From the NCBI GenBank assembly GCA_963678095.2, contig OY782746.1, forward strand, positions 1,798,001 to 1,862,000: DNA of 64,000 nucleotides. The letters run 5' to 3'. The notes below the pieces were generated by a model. It saw only the letters and a list, made by a program, of their open reading frames with translations. It searched no databases and had not been told where the DNA came from. The stretch's first letter is position 1; each line of letters starts with the position of its first letter. Below are positions 27,457-39,850 of the stretch, one piece after another. A program made the position numbers and the translations under genes. The DNA comes from G963678095 sp963678095. Lineage in GTDB: Bacteria; Bacillota; Negativicutes; Selenomonadales; Selenomonadaceae.

Positions 27457-28311
27457 ATGGAACGTGAGCAATTATTTCAGCTGCCTGTATTGCGAAGCCG
27501 ATATCGCGATTTAACGAAGGCAGAACGCCGGATAGCCGATTATATTGTCGAAAACGAAAAACAGATCATGGCCCAGACGATTGCTGATATTGCCGAGGAA
27601 ACAAGAAGTTCGGAGATTACCGTATCACGCTTTTGCAAAAAGCTCGGATTTAATGGACTGCAGAGCCTGAAAATCGCTTTGGCCGGTGATCTGGGGCTGG
27701 TAGAAGACCCTACGTTTGGGGATGTAGGGCAGAATGATTCCTATGAAGCCGCTGCCGGGAAATTGTTCCATAATATAAACGACGGATTGCAGGATAGCTT
27801 GAAATTGCTGGATTTTAATGCTGTTGAGCGGGCCATAGAACTTCTTTTGCGGGCCCGCACCCTGGCCGTCTATGGGCTTGGCAATTCGGCAATTGTCGCC
27901 CGCGATATGGAAATGCGCTTTATGCGCTTGGGAATGTTGGTTCATGCGTATGATGACGCGCATATGCAGGCGGTCTCTGCCGCGCTGCTCAGCGAAAAAG
28001 ATGTGGTTGTCGCTGTTTCACATACCGGGACAACCCGTGAATTGCTGCAGTCAGTTGGCATAGCAAAAGGAAATAAGGTGCCGGTAATAGCCATTACAAG
28101 CTATGTCAATTCTCCGCTGGCGCGTCAGGCAGATCTTGTATTGCATGGCATGGGACGGGAACTGAGTGTCTGCTCGGAAGCCGCAGCTTCCAGGTTTGTC
28201 CATTTAGCCATTGCCGATGTATTGTATACGGGTCTTTCCTGGAAAAACAGGGAGCTGCATATGAAGCGAATAGACTGTCTGCACCGGGCGCTGGAAGAAA
28301 AGAGAAAATAA
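27457..28311 (+). CDS. RpiR family transcriptional regulator, locus A, second
   Basis: 284 residues: an N-terminal helix-turn-helix (about 15-85; IADIAEETRSSEITVSRFCKK) and a SIS domain (about 120-260; VYGLGNSAIVARD and VSHTGTTRELLQ). It is clearly different from the first RpiR gene (24782), so locus A carries two sugar-phosphate sensors. It lies 83 bases after the EIIA gene and is followed by a terminator. Confidence 0.92.
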   Translation: MEREQLFQLPVLRSRYRDLTKAERRIADYIVENEKQIMAQTIADIAEETRSSEITVSRFCKKLGFNGLQSLKIALAGDLGLVEDPTFGDVGQNDSYEAAAGKLFHNINDGLQDSLKLLDFNAVERAIELLLRARTLAVYGLGNSAIVARDMEMRFMRLGMLVHAYDDAHMQAVSAALLSEKDVVVAVSHTGTTRELLQSVGIAKGNKVPVIAITSYVNSPLARQADLVLHGMGRELSVCSEAAASRFVHLAIADVLYTGLSWKNRELHMKRIDCLHRALEEKRK

Positions 28312-28315
28312 AGGG

Positions 28316-28367
28316 AAGCTCACATAAAAATGATCGCTCCAAGGCGGTATTTTTATGTGAGCTTTTT
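28316..28367 (+). terminator. Terminator ending locus A
   Basis: A 16-bp inverted repeat (28316-28331 with 28349-28364) plus a short inner CGC/GCG stem, followed by TTTTT. It separates locus A from locus B. Confidence 0.9.
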
Positions 28368-28393
28368 TATGTAAAAAATTTTTGATATTTGTG

Positions 28394-28421
28394 TTTACTT
28401 TAAAAAAAATAATGCTATAAT
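28394..28421 (+). promoter_or_regulatory. Promoter of the GntR regulator gene
   Basis: TTTACT (28394-28399), 16-base spacer, TATAAT (28416-28421) with an extended TG. The expected start near 28428 lies directly before the palindromic operator. Confidence 0.7.
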
Positions 28422-28431
28422 AAGACATAAC

Positions 28432-28455
28432 GTCATGATGTATATACATCATGAC
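28432..28455. promoter_or_regulatory. Perfect 24-bp palindrome, candidate operator of the GntR regulator
   Basis: The half-site GTCATGATGTAT (28432-28443) is followed directly by its exact reverse complement ATACATCATGAC (28444-28455). It begins 10 bases after the -10 box, so a bound dimer would block the promoter of locus B. The symmetry and place suit a homodimeric winged-helix regulator; binding by the adjacent gene product is inference. Confidence 0.75.
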
Positions 28456-28483
28456 AACATGCTACGTAGAGAGGAGGAGTTGG

Positions 28484-29218
28484 ATGCGAAAAGTAGATAA
28501 AAATTCACCGGTGCCGCTTTATTATCAGTTGAAAACAATTATTTCTGAGCTGATTGAGAATGAAGAATTTAAGCCTGGCGATGTTATTCCGACGGAACGA
28601 GAATTATGTGAAATACATGGGATCAGCCGAATGACCGTGAGCAAGACCTTGTTGAGCTTAATTAATGAAGGTGTGCTTTACCGGGAACGAGGCAAGGGTA
28701 CTTTTGTAGCTGAGAGTAAAGAAAATCACCGGCTAGAGGGCTTGATGAGCTTTACCGAGGACATGCAAAAGAAAGGCATGAATACAGAAACTAAGATGTT
28801 GGAATTTAAACGTATGCCGGCAACAAAACACTTGGACAAAAAATTGCAACTACCTAATACGAATAAAGATGTTTTTAAAATTACGCGGTTGAGATGCTGT
28901 GATGGTGAGCCGTATGGACTGGAAACAGTATATCTGGCGGCTTATTTATGTGAGGGTCTTTCGCAGGAAATTGTGGAAAATCATTCTTTATATGAAGTTT
29001 TAGATAAGCAGTTTACACGAAAAGTGGATTACGCCTATCAGACAATTGAACCGATTTTAGTAACTGATTATGAAAGTGATGTGCTGGAAGTAAAAAGAAA
29101 TTCATTGGCATTATTATTTTCCCGGAAAACCTATTTGAAAAATGATATTCCAATCGAGGTGACAAAAGCGATCTACAGAAGTGATCGGTACAAGCTTGAA
29201 CTTGAATTACATCGTTAA
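28484..29218 (+). CDS. nagR: GntR family regulator, HutC/UTRA subfamily (NagR/DasR-like)
   Basis: 244 residues: winged-helix DNA-binding domain (about 6-75; PVPLYYQLKTIISELIE and IPTERELCEIHGISRMTVSK) and a UTRA ligand-binding domain (about 95-235). B. subtilis NagR (YvoA) and Streptomyces DasR of this group sense GlcN-6-P or GlcNAc-6-P. ATG 28484 is chosen because GAGGAGG lies 6 bases upstream; the frame from 28451 would begin inside the palindromic operator. It stands first in locus B, so it is likely autoregulated and controls the following catabolic genes. The symbol is given by function and context. Confidence 0.88.
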   Translation: MRKVDKNSPVPLYYQLKTIISELIENEEFKPGDVIPTERELCEIHGISRMTVSKTLLSLINEGVLYRERGKGTFVAESKENHRLEGLMSFTEDMQKKGMNTETKMLEFKRMPATKHLDKKLQLPNTNKDVFKITRLRCCDGEPYGLETVYLAAYLCEGLSQEIVENHSLYEVLDKQFTRKVDYAYQTIEPILVTDYESDVLEVKRNSLALLFSRKTYLKNDIPIEVTKAIYRSDRYKLELELHR

Positions 29219-29252
29219 TATCCATAAAAAAATAAAATTAGGGGGAATTAAC

Positions 29253-30632
29253 ATGGGAAATTGGTTTTCTAAATTACAGAGTATTGGTAAAGCGTTAATG
29301 CTACCAGTGGCAGTGTTGCCAGCCGCGGCACTTTTGCTGCGATTTGGTGCGCCGGATGTGCTTAATATTCCGTTTATGGAAAAAGCAGGTGCGGCGGTAT
29401 TTGGGAACTTGGCCTTACTGTTTGCCATTGGTATTTCGGTGGGTTTAGCTAAAGATAATAATGGGGCTTCTGGTCTTGCGGGTGCCATCGGGTACCTTGT
29501 TCTCACCGAAGGGCTTAAAGCGATTGATCCAACGCTTAATATGAGTGTTTTAGCCGGTATTATCAGCGGCCTTGGCGCGGGGGCGCTTTACAATCGGTTT
29601 TATGATATTAAATTGCCGGAATTTTTAGGATTTTTTGGCGGCCGGCGCTTTGTGCCAATTATAACGGCAGCGGTATTTATTGTTTTGGCTGGTGTTTTTG
29701 GTGTAATATGGGCACCGATCCAAGCAGTAATACATAATCTTGGCGAGTGGATCATTGGTGCCGGGGCAATTGGAGCGTTTGTCTTCGGGGTATTAAATCG
29801 TTTGTTGATTCCGTTTGGCTTACATCATATCTTGAACAGCTTCATTTGGTTTGTATTTGGGAACTACACCGATGCCGCGGGGAAGGTAGCAACGGGAGAT
29901 TTAAATCGTTTCTTTGCCGGGGACCCTACGGCAGGGACTTTTATGGCGGGGTTTTATCTGATCTTTATGTTTGCTATGCCGGCAATTGCGTTGGCAATTT
30001 ATCATGCGGCCAAGCCGGAAAATCGCAGCAAAGTTGGCGGGATGCTGCTTTCTGTTGGCGCTACGGCATTTTTAACTGGGATCACAGAACCGATTGAATT
30101 TATGTTTATGTTCTTGGCTCCGGCGTTATATGCACTTCATGCTGTACTTACCGGGGTTGCAATGGCGACAGCATATAGTTTCGGTATTTTACACGGGTTT
30201 GGTTTTTCTGCGGGTCTCGTAGACTTTTTGCTGAATTGGGGCTTGGCAACAAAACCGGTTCTATTGATTCCTATTGGATTTGTTTTTGCCGTGGTATATT
30301 ACGTTTTATTCCGCTGGGCGATTCAGCATTATGATATTCCGACCCCTGGCCGGTATGAAAATGAAGCAGAAAATACAGCGGTTGATTCAACCCAAATTGA
30401 TGGATTTACACAGGAAATCCTTAAACAGCTAGGCGGAAAAGAAAATATAAAGACGGTCAATTCGTGTATCACAAGACTGCGCTTAACGGTAGTTGATTCA
30501 GGACTGGTAAATGAGTCGGCACTAAAAGGTCTGGGAGCCGCAGGTGTTATAAAAAGTGGCGATAGCGTTCAGGTTATTGTCGGCACCAGAGCGGAATTGA
30601 TTGCCAATGAATTAAACCAATTAGTGAAATAA
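29253..30632 (+). CDS. PTS transporter EIICB, N-acetylglucosamine type, locus B
   Basis: 459 residues: EIIC (about 5-370) and EIIB (about 385-459). GITEPIEFMFMFLAP near 290 is the EIIC signature; the EIIB cysteine is C405 in NSCITRLRL. It is about 60 residues shorter than the locus A PTS, mainly in the EIIC part and linker. The EIIA partner is encoded at 33623. The neighbouring murQ suggests MurNAc as a possible substrate besides GlcNAc. ATG 29253 follows AGGGGG. Confidence 0.92.
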   Translation: MGNWFSKLQSIGKALMLPVAVLPAAALLLRFGAPDVLNIPFMEKAGAAVFGNLALLFAIGISVGLAKDNNGASGLAGAIGYLVLTEGLKAIDPTLNMSVLAGIISGLGAGALYNRFYDIKLPEFLGFFGGRRFVPIITAAVFIVLAGVFGVIWAPIQAVIHNLGEWIIGAGAIGAFVFGVLNRLLIPFGLHHILNSFIWFVFGNYTDAAGKVATGDLNRFFAGDPTAGTFMAGFYLIFMFAMPAIALAIYHAAKPENRSKVGGMLLSVGATAFLTGITEPIEFMFMFLAPALYALHAVLTGVAMATAYSFGILHGFGFSAGLVDFLLNWGLATKPVLLIPIGFVFAVVYYVLFRWAIQHYDIPTPGRYENEAENTAVDSTQIDGFTQEILKQLGGKENIKTVNSCITRLRLTVVDSGLVNESALKGLGAAGVIKSGDSVQVIVGTRAELIANELNQLVK

Positions 30633-30860
30633 GGGTTGGCAGTTACAGGCATTTATAGCATGGAGGTAGGCGATTCCTATTGTTTTGGCTGGTGAACTGG
30701 TTGGCGGGAGCTGGCCGGAATAATATGTCCGCTGCCACTATAAAAATAGCAGAAATAATGGCGAATAGTTAACTTGCCGCAGCCGGTGTGTAGAGCCGTA
30801 AGAAAGGAGCTTTGCATACCGGTCCGGCATTTTTAAGGAAAATAGAGAGGATGAAATAAA
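30633..30860 (+). promoter_or_regulatory. Gap before murQ with a terminator-like hairpin
   Basis: 228 bases with no gene. The right half holds a long hairpin: GCCG 30776-30779 with CGGC 30825-30828, CCGGTGTG 30783-30790 with CATACCGG 30815-30822, and an inner AGAGC/GCTTT pair, followed by ATTTTT at 30829-30834. It would terminate or attenuate transcription between the PTS gene and murQ. The left half shows only a broken frame with no recognisable protein. Confidence 0.6.
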
Positions 30861-31724
30861 GTGTCAGTATGCAGCATAGATAATGCGACAACTTTTGAAT
30901 TGCTTACGTTGTTTAATGCTGAAGATAAAAAAGTTGCAAATGAAGTGGAGAAAGCTATTCCGGATATTGCGAAAACTGTTGATGTCATTGTGGGGAAAAT
31001 GCAGCAAGGTGGGCGGTTGTTTTATTTAGGCAGTGGCAGCGGCGGCAAGATAGCTATTTTAGATGCCACAGAATGCCCGCCGACGTTTGGTGTTGATAAT
31101 GGAGTCGTAATCCCTATTATTTCTGGAGGTACGGAAGCCGCCATTGGGTGGCGGGAAGATACGGAAGACGACGAAGCGCTGGCTTTGCATGACCTAAAGG
31201 AACACGCTTTTAGTCATAAAGATGTGTTGATTGCCGTCACGGCAAGCGGCAATACGCCTTACGCTTTGGCGGGGGTAAAGTATGCGGCGAGCTTGGGCGC
31301 AGAAACGGTAGGACTTTGCTGTAATGTAAATAATAAGATAAAAACACTGGTAAAGACCTGCATCACGATTGATGTTGGCGATGAAATTTTACTGGGATCG
31401 ACGCGGCTAAAGGCGGGGACCGCTCAGAAAATGGTCTTGAATATGATATCCTCCTGCAGCATGATGAAAATGGGAAAAACTTACCGCAATTTAATGGTAG
31501 ATGTCAGACCGATTAACTTAAAGCTACAGCAACGCGTCATATCTATTATCAGGACCATTGCCGAAGTTGATGAAACTACAGCAAAAGCGGCCTTTGAACA
31601 AGCGGAAGGAAATACCAAGGTAGCCGTAGTTATGCTGAAAAAACAGCTTGGCTTTACACAAGCCGTTGCATTATTGCGTATGCACGGTGGTTTTTTAAGT
31701 AAAGCTTTAGGAGATGATCTGTGA
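30861..31724 (+). CDS. murQ: N-acetylmuramic acid 6-phosphate etherase, divergent
   Basis: 287 residues, SIS fold. MurQ cleaves the lactyl ether of MurNAc-6-P to give GlcNAc-6-P. The two catalytic glutamates are visible in DATECPPTFG (near 72) and in EDTEDDE (near 103), and GSTRLKAGTAQKMVLNM near 180 is the family signature. Two features are unusual: the N-terminal TExxN segment of typical MurQ is absent, and the sugar-phosphate loop reads GSGSGGK where the family has GxGTSGR. It starts at GTG 30861 behind AGAGAGG. It overlaps nagA by 4 bases. An etherase acting on a related sugar is possible. Confidence 0.8.
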   Translation: MSVCSIDNATTFELLTLFNAEDKKVANEVEKAIPDIAKTVDVIVGKMQQGGRLFYLGSGSGGKIAILDATECPPTFGVDNGVVIPIISGGTEAAIGWREDTEDDEALALHDLKEHAFSHKDVLIAVTASGNTPYALAGVKYAASLGAETVGLCCNVNNKIKTLVKTCITIDVGDEILLGSTRLKAGTAQKMVLNMISSCSMMKMGKTYRNLMVDVRPINLKLQQRVISIIRTIAEVDETTAKAAFEQAEGNTKVAVVMLKKQLGFTQAVALLRMHGGFLSKALGDDL

Positions 31725-32863
31725 TGCAGGCTATTATAAACGGTAAAATTGTTACAGAAACAAAAGTGATATTGGATCATGTGCTTGTATTTGATGAGAA
31801 AATTCAGCAAGTTGTTGATCGGGCGCAGTTTACACAAGAGGCCCAGATGCAGGTTATCGATGCGCAAGGGCAGTACATTGCCCCGGGATTTATCAATCAA
31901 CATGTTCATGGCTGTGATGGATTTGATGCGATGGATGTGGAACCCGAAAGTTTGGCACATATAGCGCAGTGTTTGGCGCAAACCGGCGTAACGAGTTTTT
32001 TGCCGACGACGATGACGTACGATTTTGCAACAATTTATCAAAGTTTAAAGCTGATTCGTGAAAATATGCAATTACAGCATGGGGCGGAAATCATCGGCTG
32101 TCATATGGAAGGACCATTTATTAACAAAGATTATAAAGGGGCCCATGATGCGCAATACATTGTACCGCCTGATTTTGAGCTGATAAAAGATTATATAGAT
32201 GTGATAAAGATTATTACGGTGGCCCCAGAAGTAATCAAAGATGAAATCTTTATTGAAAAGTGCAAGGCTGCAGGGATTATTTTGTCCTTAGGACACAGCG
32301 GGGCCAGCTATGAAGAAGCCATTGCCGCAATTAAAAGCGGCATAAGTCATGTGACGCATATTTGCAATGCTTTACCGCTCTTGCATCATCGACAGCCTGG
32401 CGTTATGGGTGCAGCGCTTGATAGCGGCGTTATGTGTGAACTGATAGCAGACAATGTGCATGTTCATCCGGCCATGCAACGGATTATCTGGAAGGCAAAA
32501 GGCACGGATCACATTGTACTGGTCACCGACTCTATGCGGGCCTGTATGCTGCGTGATGGTGAATATGAACTTGGCGGGCAGCCTGTGTTTGTTAAGGATA
32601 AGGTGGCGCGACTGGAAAATGGTGTGATCGCAGGCAGTGTCTTGACGATGGATCAGGCTGTAAAAATATTTAAAGAAAATACACAAGTGAGTTTGTGTGA
32701 GGCAATTAAAACCGTAACGATAAACCCGGCAAAAGAGCTGGGGATTTACGACAGAAAAGGCAGCCTGGATATAGGCAAGCAGGCAGATATCGTTGTGTTT
32801 GATGAAAATATAGAGATTAAAGCAACTTTCGTAAAAGGCAAAGCAGTTTTTAGGAGGAAATAA
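31721..32863 (+). CDS. nagA: N-acetylglucosamine-6-phosphate deacetylase, locus B copy
   Basis: 380 residues, amidohydrolase superfamily, paralogue of the gene at 25728. GFINQHVHGCDGFDAMD near 62, HMEGPFINKDYKGAHD near 126, HVTHICNALPLLHHRQPG near 208 and LVTDSMRA near 265 are all intact. Its start overlaps the murQ stop, so product and next enzyme in the pathway are translationally coupled. Confidence 0.96.
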   Translation: MMQAIINGKIVTETKVILDHVLVFDEKIQQVVDRAQFTQEAQMQVIDAQGQYIAPGFINQHVHGCDGFDAMDVEPESLAHIAQCLAQTGVTSFLPTTMTYDFATIYQSLKLIRENMQLQHGAEIIGCHMEGPFINKDYKGAHDAQYIVPPDFELIKDYIDVIKIITVAPEVIKDEIFIEKCKAAGIILSLGHSGASYEEAIAAIKSGISHVTHICNALPLLHHRQPGVMGAALDSGVMCELIADNVHVHPAMQRIIWKAKGTDHIVLVTDSMRACMLRDGEYELGGQPVFVKDKVARLENGVIAGSVLTMDQAVKIFKENTQVSLCEAIKTVTINPAKELGIYDRKGSLDIGKQADIVVFDENIEIKATFVKGKAVFRRK

Positions 32864-32864
32864 A

Positions 32865-33602
32865 ATGCGTATTATCATAACGGATTCTTATGAGGGAATG
32901 AGCGCTGCGGCGACAAGGATTGTGGCCGGACAACTTTATTTAAAACCCAACAGTGTGCTGGGGCTGGCAACGGGAAGTACGCCCTTGTTGATGTACAAAA
33001 ATTTGATTCGTGTCCATCAAGAGGTGGATCTCGATTTTTCAGAAGTCACAAGCTTTAATTTGGATGAATATTTGGATTTGAAGGCCACGGATCCCAATAG
33101 CTACTATTATTTTATGCAGGAAAATTTCTTTAAACATATTAATATTAATCCGAAAAATGTTTATATCCCCAATGGGACTCCGGCAGATATAGAAGCGGAA
33201 TGTAAAAGCTATGATCACCTGATTAGTGAGAAAGGTGGGATTGATTTACAGATTCTTGGGATTGGCCAAAACGCGCATATCGGGTTTAACGAACCAGATA
33301 TTAAATTTGAAGCGACAACGCATAAGGTTAGATTAGATGAAGAGACCATTCAGGCAAATGCAAGATTTTTTGCGACCAGCGATGAAGTGCCGCGTTTTGC
33401 GATCAGCATGGGGATGAAAACGATTATGCATGCGAAAAAAGTTATATTATTAGCTAACGGAAAAAATAAAGCAGAAGCTATTTATAAAGCCCTATATGGG
33501 GGCGTAAGACCGGATGCTCCGGCATCTATTCTGCAACTGCATCGCAATGTAACTGTTATCGTCGATAAGGAAGCTGCCAGCTTGCTGCCTGATGCTGTCT
33601 GA
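32865..33602 (+). CDS. nagB: Glucosamine-6-phosphate deaminase, locus B copy
   Basis: 245 residues, short form. The motifs match the locus A copy at 21654 almost throughout (LATGSTPLLMY, FNLDEY, GIGQNAHIGFNEPD); the two are clearly duplicates that have diverged. It starts 1 base after the nagA stop, behind TAGGAGG. Confidence 0.95.
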   Translation: MRIIITDSYEGMSAAATRIVAGQLYLKPNSVLGLATGSTPLLMYKNLIRVHQEVDLDFSEVTSFNLDEYLDLKATDPNSYYYFMQENFFKHININPKNVYIPNGTPADIEAECKSYDHLISEKGGIDLQILGIGQNAHIGFNEPDIKFEATTHKVRLDEETIQANARFFATSDEVPRFAISMGMKTIMHAKKVILLANGKNKAEAIYKALYGGVRPDAPASILQLHRNVTVIVDKEAASLLPDAV

Positions 33603-33622
33603 TATTGAGAGGAGTGAAAGCT

Positions 33623-34093
33623 ATGTTTGGATTCTTTTCCAGTAAAAAAGTAGTTGCCTTTGCCCCGGTAAAGGGGCGGGTCCTGGATATTACAGAAGTG
33701 CCGGATGCGGTGTTCTCCCAAAAAATGATGGGAGACGGTATCGCTGTTGAACCGGAAAATAATATAGTGGTTGCCCCTTGTGATGGTAAGGTTGTATTGA
33801 TAAGCAGTACCAAGCACGCCATTGCTATCGAAAGTGACGGGGTTGAATTTTTAATTCATATCGGACTGGATACCGTGGAACTTGGCGGACAGGGATTTGA
33901 AGTTCATGTAACCGCTGGAAGCAGTGTAAAGCAAGGGGAACCTTTGATTACTTTTGACAAGGACTATATAATGGCGCAAGAAAAACCATTGATCACAATG
34001 ATGGTAATTACCAATATGGCTGAAACGGTTAAGTCGTTAGAAAAACATCTGAGTGACAGCTTAGGAAAAGTGCTGACGGTAGCAGTCAAATAA
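33623..34093 (+). CDS. PTS EIIA component, glucose family, locus B
   Basis: 156 residues. The phosphorylated histidine is H79 in FLIHIGLDTVEL. Paralogue of the protein at 26900 and the natural partner of the EIICB at 29253. ATG 33623 follows AGAGGAG; the frame opens earlier at TTG 33605 without support. Last gene of locus B. Confidence 0.92.
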   Translation: MFGFFSSKKVVAFAPVKGRVLDITEVPDAVFSQKMMGDGIAVEPENNIVVAPCDGKVVLISSTKHAIAIESDGVEFLIHIGLDTVELGGQGFEVHVTAGSSVKQGEPLITFDKDYIMAQEKPLITMMVITNMAETVKSLEKHLSDSLGKVLTVAVK

Positions 34094-34243
34094 TGAGGCT
34101 CTTGAGGAAGTAAGGTATTTCAGCAGGCGTGTAAGGGCTTACTGAAATAGCTTCCTCTTAGAAACGGAGACCGTGGAAGATCGTTTCGTTCAGGCTGCTT
34201 GAAGGGCAGTATAAAAGGATTTGAGAAAATAAAATGAAAGGGG

Positions 34244-34272
34244 TTGACATGGGCAGGTAAAGCATGTAAAAT
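34244..34272 (+). promoter_or_regulatory. rRNA promoter P1
   Basis: TTGACA (34244-34249), 17-base spacer, TAAAAT (34267-34272). Confidence 0.88.
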
Positions 34273-34329
34273 AATACAAGTCGTCAGGGGATGACGCCGA
34301 TCTTGTTTTTAAAAAAGCCAACAAAACAG

Positions 34330-34358
34330 TTGACAAAAAATAAAAAACAAGATAATAT
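34330..34358 (+). promoter_or_regulatory. rRNA promoter P2
   Basis: TTGACA (34330-34335), 17-base A-rich spacer, TAATAT (34353-34358). Tandem P1/P2 promoters about 86 bases apart are typical of Firmicutes rrn operons. Confidence 0.88.
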
Positions 34359-34387
34359 ATAAAAGCTGATTCAAGCAGTCAGCATGG

Positions 34388-34403
34388 TGTTCTTTGAAAA
34401 CTA
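34388..34403 (+). promoter_or_regulatory. boxA antitermination site in the rRNA leader
   Basis: TGTTCTTTGAAAACTA, the Bacillus-type boxA recognised by NusB/S10. The same 16 bases recur after tRNA-Ile. Confidence 0.8.
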
Positions 34404-34544
34404 AACAATGCAGCAATAAAGAACTATGTAACACATGGTTCAAGCCAGATGTGCGGGTTTGACGCAAGTCAAACCAATCAACTTCAAGCATAGCTTGAAA
34501 CAATTTCTTAACTATTAAGAGCCTTATCGGTTCTTCAATATACT

Positions 34545-36109
<1,565 letters not shown>

Positions 36110-36178
36110 AGACAATAGAGACCTGAAATAGTGGTTTCTGTCACCTAGGTCGTACACATTTGGTATTACTGCATTGAT

Positions 36179-36203
36179 TAGTTTTGAGAGAATACCCATT
36201 CTC
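36179..36203 (+). repeat. Spacer motif before tRNA-Ala, repeated before 5S
   Basis: TAGTTTTGAGAGAA at 36179-36192 is repeated at 39597-39610. Here AGAGAAT and ATTCTCT form a small hairpin. It is probably an rRNA processing signal. Confidence 0.5.
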
Positions 36204-36213
36204 TTGTATTGAT

Positions 36214-36289
36214 GGGGGTGTAGCTCAGCTGGGAGAGCACCTGCCTTGCAAGCAGGGGGTCAGGAGTTCGATTCTCCTCATCTCCACCA
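36214..36289 (+). tRNA. tRNA-Ala(TGC)
   Basis: 76 nt with encoded CCA. Acceptor GGGGGTG pairs with CATCTCC (with G-U pairs), anticodon loop CTTGCAA, T-arm GGAGTTCGATTCTCC. It lies in the 16S-23S spacer. Confidence 0.97.
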
Positions 36290-36295
36290 TCTTAT

Positions 36296-36372
<77 letters not shown>

Positions 36373-36375
36373 AAA

Positions 36376-36391
36376 TGTTCTTTGAAAACTA
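36376..36391 (+). promoter_or_regulatory. Second boxA site ahead of 23S
   Basis: Exact repeat of the 16-base boxA at 34388-34403, placed after the tRNAs so that antitermination can be renewed before 23S. Confidence 0.7.
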
Positions 36392-36538
36392 CACAGAAGA
36401 AAAGAAATGACATTAATTCACCAGTCTATAGTAGATAGTGTAAACTAAAAGCTAATGAAGGTAATTAACGAACATTTTAGGATTCAATCAAAAGACCATA
36501 GACATTTAAGTATAAACTTAATGGCAACGGACGACATA

Positions 36539-39456
<2,918 letters not shown>

Positions 39457-39596
39457 AGCAGAGAGCCACAGCGTAAGCTGTGAGCGAATCGCTTACTCCG
39501 AGCGAAACGATGTGAAGCGAGTGAGTTTCACAATGTAAAACACGAAGATAGGCGATTAACTAAAATGTTCGCAACCAAATCATTTCTTCTTCTGTA

Positions 39597-39610
39597 TAGT
39601 TTTGAGAGAA
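39597..39610 (+). repeat. Spacer motif before 5S
   Basis: Second copy of TAGTTTTGAGAGAA (first at 36179), 15 bases before 5S. Confidence 0.5.
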
Positions 39611-39624
39611 CACTCTCATATAAT

Positions 39625-39742
39625 ATCCGGTGATGATGCCTGAATGGTTCCACCTGTTCCCATACCGAACACAGTAGTTAAGCATTCAGAGGCCGAAAGT
39701 ACTTGGGTGGAAACGCCCTGGGAGGATAGGAAATTGCCGGTT
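39625..39742 (+). rRNA. rrf: 5S ribosomal RNA
   Basis: About 118 nt. The ends pair (CCGGT near the 5' end with GCCGG near the 3' end), and TTCCCATACCGAACACAGTAG is the conserved loop B/C region (split here as TTCCCATACC and GAACAC). It follows the 23S by about 170 bases. Confidence 0.96.
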
Positions 39743-39746
39743 AGCA

Positions 39747-39777
39747 AAAGCATCTGCCTTGTGCAGGTGCTTTTTTT
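39747..39777 (+). terminator. rRNA operon terminator
   Basis: AAAGCATCTGC 39747-39757 pairs with GCAGGTGCTTT 39763-39773 (one G-U), loop of 5, then a T-run to 39777. Confidence 0.92.
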
Positions 39778-39808
39778 GTGGGTAAAAATAGGAGCAGGCG
39801 AATTTATC

Positions 39809-39842
39809 AAAAAAAAGAGAACTGCGGCATAACCGCAGTTCT
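39809..39842 (-). terminator. Terminator of the ABC importer operon
   Basis: On the reverse strand AGAACTGCGG (39842-39833) and CCGCAGTTCT (39827-39818) form a 10-bp stem followed by a long T-run (A-run 39809-39816 on the + strand). Confidence 0.92.
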
Positions 39843-39850
39843 TCTTTCGT

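Larger units (their letters stand above)
34094..34544 (+). promoter_or_regulatory. rRNA operon upstream and leader region
   Basis: About 450 bases without a protein gene. They contain two hairpins of unknown role (34104-34187), the tandem rRNA promoters, a boxA antitermination site and leader hairpins: GGTTTGAC 34456-34463 with GTCAAACC 34468-34475, and TTCAAGC 34483-34489 with GCTTGAA 34493-34499. The first hairpin, GAGGAAG 34104-34110 with CTTCCTC 34151-34157, may close the locus B transcript but has no T-run. Confidence 0.75.
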
